Assembly (NCBI RefSeq): GCF_025823185.1
Contig: NZ_JACKVK010000008.1
Location: forward strand, 249,565-313,564
Length of the DNA stretch: 64,000 nt
Reading direction: 5' to 3'
DNA from: Mycobacterium yunnanensis
GTDB taxonomy: Bacteria > Actinomycetota > Actinomycetes > Mycobacteriales > Mycobacteriaceae
Below are positions 36,797 to 46,968 of this stretch, in pieces; within the stretch, counting starts at the first letter, position 1; every line of letters begins with the position of its first letter. The position numbers and the translations under genes were made by a program. The notes under the pieces are model-generated. The model ran no database searches, was not told the origin of the DNA, and was given only the letters and a program-made list of their open reading frames with translations.

Positions 36797-38500
36797 CTAG
36801 GCCCGCAGTGTGCGGACCGCCTCGATGCGCGCGGTGATCTGGTCGGAATTGGCCGCGGCCAGCACCGGCCCGCCGCAGATCCGGCGCAGTTCGTTGTGAA
36901 TCCAGCCGTGTGGCTTGCCGGTGCGGTGGTGAGCGAGGGTCACCAGCGCGTTGAGTTCCTTGCGAAGGTCCCGCAACTGACCATGCGTGGTGGACCGCAC
37001 CGGGACGGTGCCGCCGGCGGCGGTGCGCTTGTCGAGCTGCTCTTCCTGTCTGCGCCGCAACAGATCTCGCATCTGGGAGGCGTCGAGCAGTCCCGGGATG
37101 CCGAGGTAGTCGGCCTCCTCCTCGCTGCCCGAGGGGGTCGCCGTGCCGAACGACGAGCCGTCGAAGATGACCTGGTCCAATTCAGCGTCGGCGCCCAGCA
37201 TTTCGAAGCCGTTGTCGAGTGCATCGGCCTCGTTCTTCTGCTTCGCGGCGTCCTCGGCGGCCTCGTCGTCCCATTCGTCGCCCTGCGATTCCCGGTGCGG
37301 CTTGCCGATGACGTGGTCGCGCTTGGCCTCCATTTCGCTGGCCAGCTGCAGCAGGTTGGGCACCGACGGCAGAAAGATGCTCGCGGTCTCCCCTGGCCGC
37401 CGCGAGCGCACGTAGCGGCCGATGGCCTGGGCGAAGAACAACGGCGTCGACGCGCTGGTGGCGTAGACCCCGACGGCGAGTCGGGGCACGTCGACGCCCT
37501 CGGACACCATGCGCACGGCCACCAGCCACCGGCTGGTGCCCTGCGAGTAGGCCGTGATGCGATCCGAGGAGCCGGGGTCGTCGGACAACACCAGCGTCGG
37601 AACCTCGCCGGTGATGGTGGTGAGCAGACCGGCGTAGGCCCTGGCCGCCGTTTGGTCCGAGGCGATGATCATGCCGCCCGCGTCGGGAACGTGTTGACGC
37701 TTCTGCTGCAGACGCTTGTCCGCCGCCGCGATCACCGCGGGCATCCATTCACCCGCGGGGTTCAGCACGGTGCGCCAGGCGCGGGCGGTCTGCTCGGCGT
37801 TGAGCGGTTCGCCGAGGCGGGCGGCATGTTCCTCGCCCGCGCTGTCGCGCCACCGCGACTCACCCGAGTAGGCCAAGAACACGACGGGCCGCACCACGCC
37901 GTCGGCCAACGCGTCGGCGTAGCCGTAGACGTGGTCGGCCTGGGAGCGCTCCAGTCCGTCGGGACCGCGCTCGTACTTGATGAACGGGATGGGGCTGTCG
38001 TCGCTGCGGAACGGGGTACCGGTTAGTGACAGCCGGCGGGTGGCGTCGTCGAACGCTTCCCGGATGGCCTCACCCCAACTCTTCGCGTCGCCGCCGTGGT
38101 GGATCTCGTCGAACACCACGAGGGTCTTGCGGTTCTCGGTGCGCACGCGGTGGCGACCCGGGTGGCTGGCCACCTGGGCGTAGGTCACGACTACGCCGTG
38201 GTACTCGTCGGAGTTCTGTGCGGAGCTGTTGCTGAACTTCGGATCCAGCGAGATGCCGAGCGCGGCCGCGGACTTGGCCCACTGAATCTTGAGGTGTTCG
38301 GTGGGCACCACGATCGTGATGCGCTCGACGGTGCCGTCGCCAAGGAGTTCGGCGGCGATGCGGAGCGCGAAGGTCGTCTTACCGGCGCCTGGAGTAGCCA
38401 CGGCCAGAAAGTCCCGAGGCGCCGCCGTCAGGTACTTCACCATGGCCCGACGTTGCCAGCCCCGCAACGCCTGGGTGCTGGGCGCTGCATAACCCTGCAC
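36797..38500 (-). CDS. DEAD/DEAH-box helicase (superfamily 2, type III restriction-like)
   Basis: Protein of 567 residues with a two-lobe SF2 helicase core. Walker A ATPGAGKT at about 35-42, motif II DEIHHGGD, motif III LTGTPFR, and motif VI-like IGRYVRSRRPGE at the end of the second lobe (SEGVDVPRLAVGVYAT before it). The GTG at 38500 has GGAGGA eight bases upstream. The C-terminus is acidic to mixed and unassigned. No methylase or nuclease gene is adjacent, so it is not clearly a restriction subunit. Its nucleic acid substrate is unknown. Confidence 0.88.
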   Translation of the reverse strand: MQGYAAPSTQALRGWQRRAMVKYLTAAPRDFLAVATPGAGKTTFALRIAAELLGDGTVERITIVVPTEHLKIQWAKSAAALGISLDPKFSNSSAQNSDEYHGVVVTYAQVASHPGRHRVRTENRKTLVVFDEIHHGGDAKSWGEAIREAFDDATRRLSLTGTPFRSDDSPIPFIKYERGPDGLERSQADHVYGYADALADGVVRPVVFLAYSGESRWRDSAGEEHAARLGEPLNAEQTARAWRTVLNPAGEWMPAVIAAADKRLQQKRQHVPDAGGMIIASDQTAARAYAGLLTTITGEVPTLVLSDDPGSSDRITAYSQGTSRWLVAVRMVSEGVDVPRLAVGVYATSASTPLFFAQAIGRYVRSRRPGETASIFLPSVPNLLQLASEMEAKRDHVIGKPHRESQGDEWDDEAAEDAAKQKNEADALDNGFEMLGADAELDQVIFDGSSFGTATPSGSEEEADYLGIPGLLDASQMRDLLRRRQEEQLDKRTAAGGTVPVRSTTHGQLRDLRKELNALVTLAHHRTGKPHGWIHNELRRICGGPVLAAANSDQITARIEAVRTLRA

Positions 38501-38680
38501 CCGAAGACTCCTCCCTGATCGAAGAGCAGTCTAGGCCAAGGGGTTCCGCGTTCGCATACCTGCAGGCCGTGTCCGGCGGCGGCGTCGAAGGTGTCACGGT
38601 CAGTAGATGCACGACTCTCGTCCAGGGAGTTGCCATCGACCTGGCATCGGAGCCGCAGGCTGCCCGCCTACGGTTCGCCC

Positions 38681-39472
38681 ATGCCCACCCGACGGACCTT
38701 CCTGACGGCTCTGACCGGCGCCGCAGTCGTGCTCGGCACGGGGTCCCGCATGCCTGCGGCGTTCGCTGCGTCCGGCGTCGACCTCAGTGCGGTGCCTGCC
38801 GCGGATCTCACGCGTCAACCCACGCAGTGGGGCATGTCGTTGCCGGGCATCGTGACGCGGTTCGCGCCCTCGGGGCGCCAACTCGCGCTGACCTTCGACG
38901 CGTGCGATCACGCCTGCGACGACGCGTTGCTCGACACGCTCGAGCGCAACGGCGTCCCGGCGTTGCTGTTCGTCTGCTCGAAGTGGATCGACGCCAACCC
39001 GGGCCGCACCGAGCAGCTGGCCGCCAATCCGCTGTTCGACATCGGCAATCACGGCACGCGGCACGTTCCGCTGTCGGTCACCGGCCGATCGGCCTACGGC
39101 ATCGCGGGCACGAAGTCCGCGAGCGAGGTCGTCGACGAGGTCGGCGGCGAGCAGGCCCGGCTGACGGCGCTGACCGGCAAGGCCCCGACCTTCTTCCGCA
39201 CCGGCACCGCGCACTACGACGACGTCGCCGTGCAGATCGTGCACGACCTCGGGCTCACCCCGGTCGGCTTCTCGGTCAACGCCGACGACGGCGCCACGGC
39301 GCCGGCCGCCGCGGTGAGCGCCGCGATCACTCGCGCGGCGCCGGGTTCGATCGTGCTGGCGCACATGAACCATCCCCGTTCTGGCACCGGTCCCGGGGTG
39401 ACCGCCGCGGTCCCGGCGATGCTGGCGGCCGGCTGGCAGTTCGTCCCGGTGGCCGGGCAGTCGCTGTCGTAA
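38681..39472 (+). CDS. Polysaccharide deacetylase (variant NodB motifs), Tat-exported
   Basis: Exported protein of 263 residues. Twin-arginine signal TRRTFLTALTG at the start, cleavage probably near residue 30 (AFAAS). NodB motifs are variant: TFDACD at about 71-76 in place of TFDDG, then IGNHGTRHVPL with two His, and FFRTGTAHYDD. It is a distant relative of the deacetylase at 825-1700. ATG at 38681; no ribosome site is seen, but TACGGT lies about eight bases upstream, so the mRNA could be leaderless. Divergent from the helicase. Confidence 0.78.
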   Translation: MPTRRTFLTALTGAAVVLGTGSRMPAAFAASGVDLSAVPAADLTRQPTQWGMSLPGIVTRFAPSGRQLALTFDACDHACDDALLDTLERNGVPALLFVCSKWIDANPGRTEQLAANPLFDIGNHGTRHVPLSVTGRSAYGIAGTKSASEVVDEVGGEQARLTALTGKAPTFFRTGTAHYDDVAVQIVHDLGLTPVGFSVNADDGATAPAAAVSAAITRAAPGSIVLAHMNHPRSGTGPGVTAAVPAMLAAGWQFVPVAGQSLS

Positions 39473-39476
39473 ACGA

Positions 39477-39969
39477 TCAGACGAAGTAGTTGTCGTTGGC
39501 GACGAACCACGCCGCGCGCTCGTCGTCGGTCATGTCGCCGAGGTGGGCCAGGCCCTCGAAGTAGTGCTCACGGGGTGCGCCCGGGGCGAACAGCATCAGG
39601 ATCGACGCCGGCTCGTCGGCCTCGTTGCGAAACCCGTGAATGCCCCCGGGCGGTACGTAGAGGTAGTCGCCCTGGTTGCCGTCGACCCAGTCCGTGCCGT
39701 CGTGCAGGCGCATTCGTCCCGAGAGGACGAAGAACGACTCGGACATGCTGCGGTGGAAGTGCGGCCCCGGGCCGCCCGCCTTGGGGGCGAGGTCGACGCG
39801 GTAGGCCGTAGTCCCCGTCGGTCTTCGTCTGATCGGCGAGGTAGTGGTACTGAACCAGCCCGAAGGAGTCGTAGTCGGCGGGCTGGTTGGCCCGCCGCAG
39901 CGATGCGGAGACCTCCGGCTCGTCCTGGGTGTAGCGGGCCGGGGGATAGGGCGGCACGATCAGCGACAC
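39477..39969 (-). pseudogene. Cupin-domain protein, disrupted by a frameshift
   Basis: Two minus-strand frames encode adjoining parts of one cupin. The first runs from the GTG at 39969 (MSLIVPPYPPARY) to about 39807 (KTDGDY). The second, one base out of phase, continues AYRVDLAPKAGGPGPHFHRSMSESF to the stop at 39477. The second carries the cupin motif 1 (HFH and the Glu 5 residues on, G later). An extra G near 39804-39807 explains the break, since the full length is 493 bases (3n+1). An ORF starting at 39746 would lack the metal His. Either a recent mutation or a sequencing error. Confidence 0.8.
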
Positions 39970-40037
39970 GCTCGTCAGTGTGCTACCCGCGGGTCCGCGA
40001 CCTCTACCCCCAGGTGCTCGTCCGGTAGACAGAACCG

Positions 40038-40784
40038 GTGAGCAACGCCGAGTCACCGCTGAGCCAGCGCCCCGACGAGGGCTACGTGTACGAAACGTCG
40101 TGGCCCGTGGCCACCGCTGACGTCGACGACCGCCTGATGCTCCGCCTGGACGGGGTGGCCCGCTACATCCAGGAGGCCGGTGCGGAGAACCTGGTCGACA
40201 CCGGCGAGGCCGAGGCGCACCCGCACTGGATCGTCAACCGCACCGTGATCGACGTGATCGAGCCCATCGAGTTGCCGTCGGAGGTGACGCTGCGGCGATG
40301 GTGTTCGGCGCTGTCGTCGCGGTGGTGCACGATGCGCGTTGACCTCGTCGGCGCCGAGGGCGGCCGCATCGAGACCGAGGGCTTCTGGATCGCGGTCAAC
40401 GCGAAGACGATGACCCCGCTGCGAGTCTCCGACACCCTGATCGAGAAGTTCGCGTCGACGACCACCGAACACCGGCTGAAGTGGCGCAAGTGGCTGGCCG
40501 ATCCGGAGACCGTCGACGTCAGCGTGGCGTTCCCGCTGCGCCGCACCGACGTCGACGTCTTCCAGCACGTCACCAACACCGCGTACTGGCACGCCGTCCA
40601 CGAGGTGATGGCGATGGAACCCGACGTCTGCGTGCCGCCCTACCGAACGGTGGTCGAGTACCGCAAACCGATCCGGTACGGCGAAGACGTGACCATCGGA
40701 TACACGCGGCAGGGCGACGACGTCCACGTCGCGTTGAGCGTGGACGAGGACGTGCGCGCCGCGGCCCTGCTGCGCAAGTTGTAG
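40038..40784 (+). CDS. Acyl-ACP thioesterase-like hotdog protein
   Basis: Double-hotdog thioesterase family of 248 residues, predicted to release fatty acids from acyl carrier protein. Visible family motifs: YVYETSWPVATADVDDRLMLR, HWIVNRTVID, RRWCSALSSRWCTMRV, and the second hotdog DVDVFQHVTNTAYWHAVHE with the catalytic Asn and His. GTG start at 40038. A paralogue (about 260 residues, 63039-63827) has the same organisation. It abuts the convergent SDR gene (stop codons adjoin at 40784/40785). Substrate chain length unknown. Confidence 0.87.
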   Translation: MSNAESPLSQRPDEGYVYETSWPVATADVDDRLMLRLDGVARYIQEAGAENLVDTGEAEAHPHWIVNRTVIDVIEPIELPSEVTLRRWCSALSSRWCTMRVDLVGAEGGRIETEGFWIAVNAKTMTPLRVSDTLIEKFASTTTEHRLKWRKWLADPETVDVSVAFPLRRTDVDVFQHVTNTAYWHAVHEVMAMEPDVCVPPYRTVVEYRKPIRYGEDVTIGYTRQGDDVHVALSVDEDVRAAALLRKL

Positions 40785-41681
40785 CTAGACGGGGAACGTC
40801 ACCCCGGTCAGTTCCTCGGACACCGTCCACAGCCGGCGCTGCAGGGCCAGGTCGTGGGACTTGTCGCTCGACGGCACCACCTTCGGGTAGCCACGCATCT
40901 CCCCGAAGCCGCCCGGACCGAAGTACTGGCCGCCGAGCACGCCGGGGTCGGTGGCGGCGCGCAGCGTCGGCAGCGCCCCCATCGCGGCGCTTTGGGCCAG
41001 CAGCGGGGTCAGTGCGCGGGTCGCCGACAGCACCACCTCGGGCAGATGGCGAGACAACTCGGTGTTGGAGGAGCCCGGGTGCGCGGCGACGGCGATGGCG
41101 GCGTGCCCGTCGGCCAGCCTGCGCTGCAGTTCGTAGGTGAAGAGCAGGTTGGCGAGCTTGGACTGGCTGTAGGCGCGGAGCCGGCTGTAGCCGCGCTCCC
41201 ACTGCAGGTCGTCGAAGTGGATGTCGGCGAGCAGCTTGTGCCCGTTGCTGCTGACGGTGACGACGCGTGCTCCCGGCACGTCGGCAAGGTGGTCGACCAG
41301 CAGCCCGGCGAAGGCGAAGTGGCCCAGGTGGTTGGTGCCGAACTGAAGCTCGAAGCCGTCGGCGGTGGTGGACTTGGGGGTCGTCATCACCCCGGCGTTG
41401 TTGATCAGCAGGTCGAGGTGGTCGAATCGGGACCTTAGTTCCTCGGCGGCGGCACGGATACCGGCCAGCGACGTCAGGTCGAGCTCGACGACCGAGACGT
41501 CGCCTCCGATGCGGGCGGCGGCTTGCTTGCCCTTCTCCACGTTGCGCACGGCCAGGACGACCTGCGCGCCGTGGGCGGCGAGTGCCGTGGCGGTCTCGAA
41601 GCCCAAGCCGGTGTTGGCTCCGGTGACGACCGCGATGCGGCCGGATTGGTCGGGGATGTCGGCGGTGGTCCAGTGGCTCAT
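40785..41681 (-). CDS. Short-chain dehydrogenase/reductase
   Basis: NAD(P)-dependent SDR of 298 residues. Cofactor motif TGANTGLGFE (about 20-29), NNAGVM, and YSQSKLANL with catalytic Tyr and Lys. Very similar to the SDR at 41719-42621 and to the Rv0439c-like SDR at 29595-30518, including the C-terminal WTVSEELTGVTF. It lies downstream of the 41719-42621 gene on the same strand after a 37-base gap, so both should be under the same TetR-controlled promoter. Confidence 0.9.
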   Translation of the reverse strand: MSHWTTADIPDQSGRIAVVTGANTGLGFETATALAAHGAQVVLAVRNVEKGKQAAARIGGDVSVVELDLTSLAGIRAAAEELRSRFDHLDLLINNAGVMTTPKSTTADGFELQFGTNHLGHFAFAGLLVDHLADVPGARVVTVSSNGHKLLADIHFDDLQWERGYSRLRAYSQSKLANLLFTYELQRRLADGHAAIAVAAHPGSSNTELSRHLPEVVLSATRALTPLLAQSAAMGALPTLRAATDPGVLGGQYFGPGGFGEMRGYPKVVPSSDKSHDLALQRRLWTVSEELTGVTFPV

Positions 41682-41718
41682 CGGTGTTCCTTCGGGGTCG
41701 GTGTGGACGGGCGGACGG

Positions 41719-42621
41719 TCAGGCGGCGGGTGGCAGGTCGAACGTCACGCCGGTGAGTTCCTCGGAGACCGTCCACAGCCGGCGTCGCACGTCGGCGTCG
41801 TGTGAGCGACGGCTCGACGAGACCACCTTGGGCGCGCCGCGCATCTCCATGAAGCCGGCGGGGCCGAGGTACTGGCCGCCGCGAACCCCTGGATCGGTCG
41901 CCGCCCGCAGCGTCGGCAGGGCGCCGGCCTCGGTGTCCTGGGACATCGCCGCGAAGACCAGCTTCAACGGACCGGGCAGATGGCGGTCCAACTCGGAGGC
42001 CGACCCGCCTGGGTGCGCGGCCAGCGCGGAGGTGGTGGTGCCAGCCAGCCGATCCTGCAGTTCGTAGGTGAACAAGAGGTTGGCCAACTTCGACTTCCCG
42101 TAGGCGGTGAAGCGGTTGTAGCCGCGCTCGGCTTGCAGATCGTCGAAGCGAATGCGGCCGAACCGATGGCCGATGCTGCTGACCGTGACGACGCGCGACT
42201 CGGGGGTGGCCAGGAGCAGGTCCAGCATGCGGCCGGTGAAGGCGAAGTGGCCGAGGTGGTTGGTCCCGAACTGGAGCTCGAAGCCGTCCTTGGTCTTCTC
42301 CTCGGGGGTGAACATGACGCCCGCGTTGTTGACGAGCAGGTCCACGCGGTCGAGTCCGGCGTGCAGTTGGTCGGCGGCCTCGCGAACGGAGTCCAGGGAG
42401 GTGAGGTCGAGCTGTTGGAGGGTGACCTCGGCCCCCGGGGTGCGCCGCGCGATCAGATCGGCAGCGGCCTTGCCCTTCTCCAGGTTGCGGACCGCGAGCA
42501 CGACGTGGGCGCCCTTGGCGGCGAGTGCGGCGGCGGTCTCGTAGCCCAGGCCGGTGTTGGCTCCGGTGACGACGGCCGTCCGACCGGTTTGGTCCGGAAT
42601 GTCGGTAGTGGTCCAACTCAT
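41719..42621 (-). CDS. Short-chain dehydrogenase/reductase, TetR-controlled
   Basis: SDR of 300 residues. Cofactor motif TGANTGLGYE, NNAGVM and YGKSKLANL. The ATG at 42621 is chosen over an in-frame start at 42672 because GGAGG lies seven bases upstream and MSWTTTDIPDQTG matches the paralogue start. Promoter and two operator palindromes lie between it and the divergent TetR gene. First gene of a two-SDR unit. Substrates are not known; they are presumably ligands sensed by the regulator. Confidence 0.9.
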   Translation of the reverse strand: MSWTTTDIPDQTGRTAVVTGANTGLGYETAAALAAKGAHVVLAVRNLEKGKAAADLIARRTPGAEVTLQQLDLTSLDSVREAADQLHAGLDRVDLLVNNAGVMFTPEEKTKDGFELQFGTNHLGHFAFTGRMLDLLLATPESRVVTVSSIGHRFGRIRFDDLQAERGYNRFTAYGKSKLANLLFTYELQDRLAGTTTSALAAHPGGSASELDRHLPGPLKLVFAAMSQDTEAGALPTLRAATDPGVRGGQYLGPAGFMEMRGAPKVVSSSRRSHDADVRRRLWTVSEELTGVTFDLPPAA

Positions 42622-42646
42622 GTCTGCCTCCTGCGTAAGATTGAAG

Positions 42647-42662
42647 CGGAACGTGCGCTCCG
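42647..42662. promoter_or_regulatory. TetR operator copy 1
   Basis: CGGAACGTGCGCTCCG, a near-perfect palindrome (CGGA-CG-CG-TCCG pattern), lies 26 bases from the SDR start. It shares the sequence pattern of copy 2; the centres are 31 bases apart (three helical turns). Confidence 0.6.
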
Positions 42663-42671
42663 GTTGTCTCA

Positions 42672-42702
42672 ACTATACGGAACGCGCACTCCGTTTTGTC
42701 AA
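42672..42702 (-). promoter_or_regulatory. Promoter of the SDR pair
   Basis: On the minus strand, TTGACA (42697-42702) and TATAGT (42672-42677) are 19 bases apart. The second operator palindrome fits almost exactly between them, so a bound TetR protein would block RNA polymerase. Confidence 0.6.
42677..42694. promoter_or_regulatory. TetR operator copy 2
   Basis: ACGGAACGCGCACTCCGT, a palindrome with two mismatched positions, overlies the space between the -35 and -10 of the SDR promoter. It is also 24 bases upstream of the TetR start, so autoregulation is likely. Confidence 0.65.
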
Positions 42703-42717
42703 CCCGAAGGAGGCATC

Positions 42718-45082
<2,365 letters not shown>

Positions 45083-45097
45083 GTCCCAGTACGAAAG

Positions 45098-45133
45098 GAA
45101 GCCCCGGTGCGCTCTCTGCACCGGGGCTTCTTC
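45098..45133 (+). terminator. Rho-independent-type terminator after groEL
   Basis: A perfect 13-base stem (GAAGCCCCGGTGC at 45098-45110 and its complement at 45118-45130) with a 7-base loop, followed by TTCGT rather than a full U-tract, 16 bases after the groEL stop. Mycobacterial terminators often lack a long U-tract. Confidence 0.85.
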
Positions 45134-45196
45134 GTGTCCAGGCGCGCAATGTCGTCCTGACAGCCTCGGCATGGACATATCTCCGCGGTTCGGGTC

Positions 45197-46036
45197 TCAG
45201 GACGACTTTGCGATCGGACCGCGGTGTGCGCGCCGTCGGACGACCGACAGAATGTCGTCGATGACGACGTCCCAGCGATGGACGACGTCCTCGTAGGTCA
45301 GCCGAATCACCAGGTATCCCAACCCGGTGGCCACCCTGTCTCGAGTGCGATCGGCCTGATAGCTCGACAGGTGGTGCTCACGGCTGTCGGCTTCGATGAT
45401 GAGTCGGTCGCCTACTAGGAGATCGACCCGGCCGACCCCAGCGATGTCGACCTGCGTCCGCAGCTGGATGCCGCGAGCTCGCAGCCGCAACCGCACCATG
45501 GTCTCGGTGCCGGATTGGCTAGCGCCGTCGCAACGCTCGCCGAGGTCGAGGTGCGCGAACCGCGACCCGGCCAGGATGGTCCGCACGTCGGCCATGTCGA
45601 GCATCCGCTTGTTCAGCATCGAGTCGAGCACGACGATCACATCCTCGGCGGCGAGGCAGTTGGCCGCCGATGCGACGGCGATGTCCACCGGATCCACGGC
45701 TTGGCTGGTCGGCGGGTCCCGCCGGTATGGATGGCAGGACCGCACGCCCGGACGGGACCGGCGCGCCCTCTCCGAATACCGGATGTGCGTCGAATTGTCG
45801 GGAACCCATACGCGGTGCAGGCGCAGGGTCGAGACGCACCCCAGTACACCCCCGGCCGAGACCGCCCTGACGACCTGCGGGTCGGCGGACCGGTTGGCAT
45901 ACCAACCGCGCCGCACCTGCCGCCAGCCCTGCGCGTGAAGTGTCGCGATGCGCCCTCGCGACCACCCGGCCTCGCGCAGCTGACCCGTTGACACGACTCC
46001 GCCGTTCGCGGCGATCACGTGCTCGAATCTCGCCAC
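45197..46036 (-). CDS. DUF559 protein with AbiEi-like N-terminal domain
   Basis: Protein of about 279 residues. The N-terminus (FEHVIAANGGVVSTGQLREAGWSRGRI) resembles the winged-helix region of AbiEi-type antitoxins. The C-terminal DUF559 region has the PD-(D/E)xK-like order VDLLVGDRLIIEADS, then a charged stretch HHLSSYQADRTRD and a hydrophobic strand. GTG start at 46036; an extended frame to 46165 is open. A nuclease fold is plausible, but no partner toxin gene is adjacent. Divergent from the SDR at 46144. Confidence 0.75.
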   Translation of the reverse strand: MARFEHVIAANGGVVSTGQLREAGWSRGRIATLHAQGWRQVRRGWYANRSADPQVVRAVSAGGVLGCVSTLRLHRVWVPDNSTHIRYSERARRSRPGVRSCHPYRRDPPTSQAVDPVDIAVASAANCLAAEDVIVVLDSMLNKRMLDMADVRTILAGSRFAHLDLGERCDGASQSGTETMVRLRLRARGIQLRTQVDIAGVGRVDLLVGDRLIIEADSREHHLSSYQADRTRDRVATGLGYLVIRLTYEDVVHRWDVVIDDILSVVRRRAHRGPIAKSS

Positions 46037-46115
46037 CAGTCCATTGCAGCCCACCTGAGGCCGACCGGGAAGCCGCCCGACCGCCGGCTGTGGATAACCC
46101 GCACACGGGAACAAC

Positions 46116-46143
46116 GGAGGCGGCTCGGGTAGTTTCCGCCTCC
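46116..46143 (+). promoter_or_regulatory. Inverted repeat directly before the SDR start codon
   Basis: GGAGGCGG (46116-46123) and CCGCCTCC (46136-46143) form a perfect 8-base stem with a 12-base loop; the 3' arm ends next to the ATG at 46144. It could hinder ribosome binding or be an operator. Confidence 0.45.
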
Positions 46144-46968
46144 ATGGCCCTCCCCACACCCGCACCCACCACCACCGCAGTCGTCACCGGCGCCTCGTCC
46201 GGCATTGGCGCCGACATCGCCCGCGAACTCGCCGCCCGCGGTCACGGCGTCACCCTGGTCGCACGCCGTGAGGACAAGCTGCGCGACCTGGCCACCGAGC
46301 TGGGCACGGCCGTGCGCGTCGAGGTGATCGCCGCCGACGTCGCCGATCCCAACGCCCGCGCGGCCCTGTTCGGTGAGGTCGAGAGTCGCGGTCTGACGGT
46401 CGACGTGCTGGTCAACAACGCCGGCATCGGGACCATCGGCGCAGTCGCCGAATCGACGGCGGACGCCGAGACCGCGCAGGTACGCCTCAACGTCGAAGCA
46501 ATCGTCGACCTGACCACCCGTGCGGTGCAGCAGATGGTGCCACGCGGACGCGGTGCCATTCTGAACGTCGGCTCCACCGCGGGGTTTCAGCCGTTCCCCG
46601 GACAGGCCGTTTACGCAGCCACCAAGGCGTTCGTGATCAGTTACACCGAGGCGTTACGCACCGAACTCGCCGGCACCGGTGTCACCGTGGCAACGCTCAA
46701 CCCGGGGCCGGTCCGCACCGAGTTCCTCCAGGTTGCGGGTGTAGACGAGAATGCGTTCGCCGCAGCGTTTCCCAAATTCATGTGGGAAGAGTCGCGCGAC
46801 GTGGCGAGGATTGGCGTCGACGCGCTCGAACACGACCGCGGCAACGTGATCGCAGGCTTGCCGAGCACGCTGAGCACGCGACTCTTCCAGCTGATCCCGA
46901 ACCGGTTCCTGCTGCCGCTGCTGGCCAAGCAACATCCTGCGCTGCGCAACGGGAAGTCGGTGCGCTAG
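46144..46968 (+). CDS. Short-chain dehydrogenase/reductase
   Basis: Classical-type SDR of 274 residues. Cofactor motif TGASSGIGADIAREL (about 17-31), NNAGIG, Ser in LNVGSTAG, and the active-site YAATKAFVI (Tyr-x-x-x-Lys). The tail LPLLAKQHPALRNGKSVR is membrane-adjacent-like. The ATG at 46144 has no Shine-Dalgarno at normal spacing; the start abuts the 3' arm of an inverted repeat. It ends overlapping the convergent MHS transporter stop by four bases. Substrate unknown. Confidence 0.88.
   Translation: MALPTPAPTTTAVVTGASSGIGADIARELAARGHGVTLVARREDKLRDLATELGTAVRVEVIAADVADPNARAALFGEVESRGLTVDVLVNNAGIGTIGAVAESTADAETAQVRLNVEAIVDLTTRAVQQMVPRGRGAILNVGSTAGFQPFPGQAVYAATKAFVISYTEALRTELAGTGVTVATLNPGPVRTEFLQVAGVDENAFAAAFPKFMWEESRDVARIGVDALEHDRGNVIAGLPSTLSTRLFQLIPNRFLLPLLAKQHPALRNGKSVR

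Noticed and set aside
46089..46097. DnaA box as part of a replication origin
   Set aside because: A single TTATCCACA without other boxes or AT-rich region, in a genome region far from recognisable dnaA/dnaN genes.
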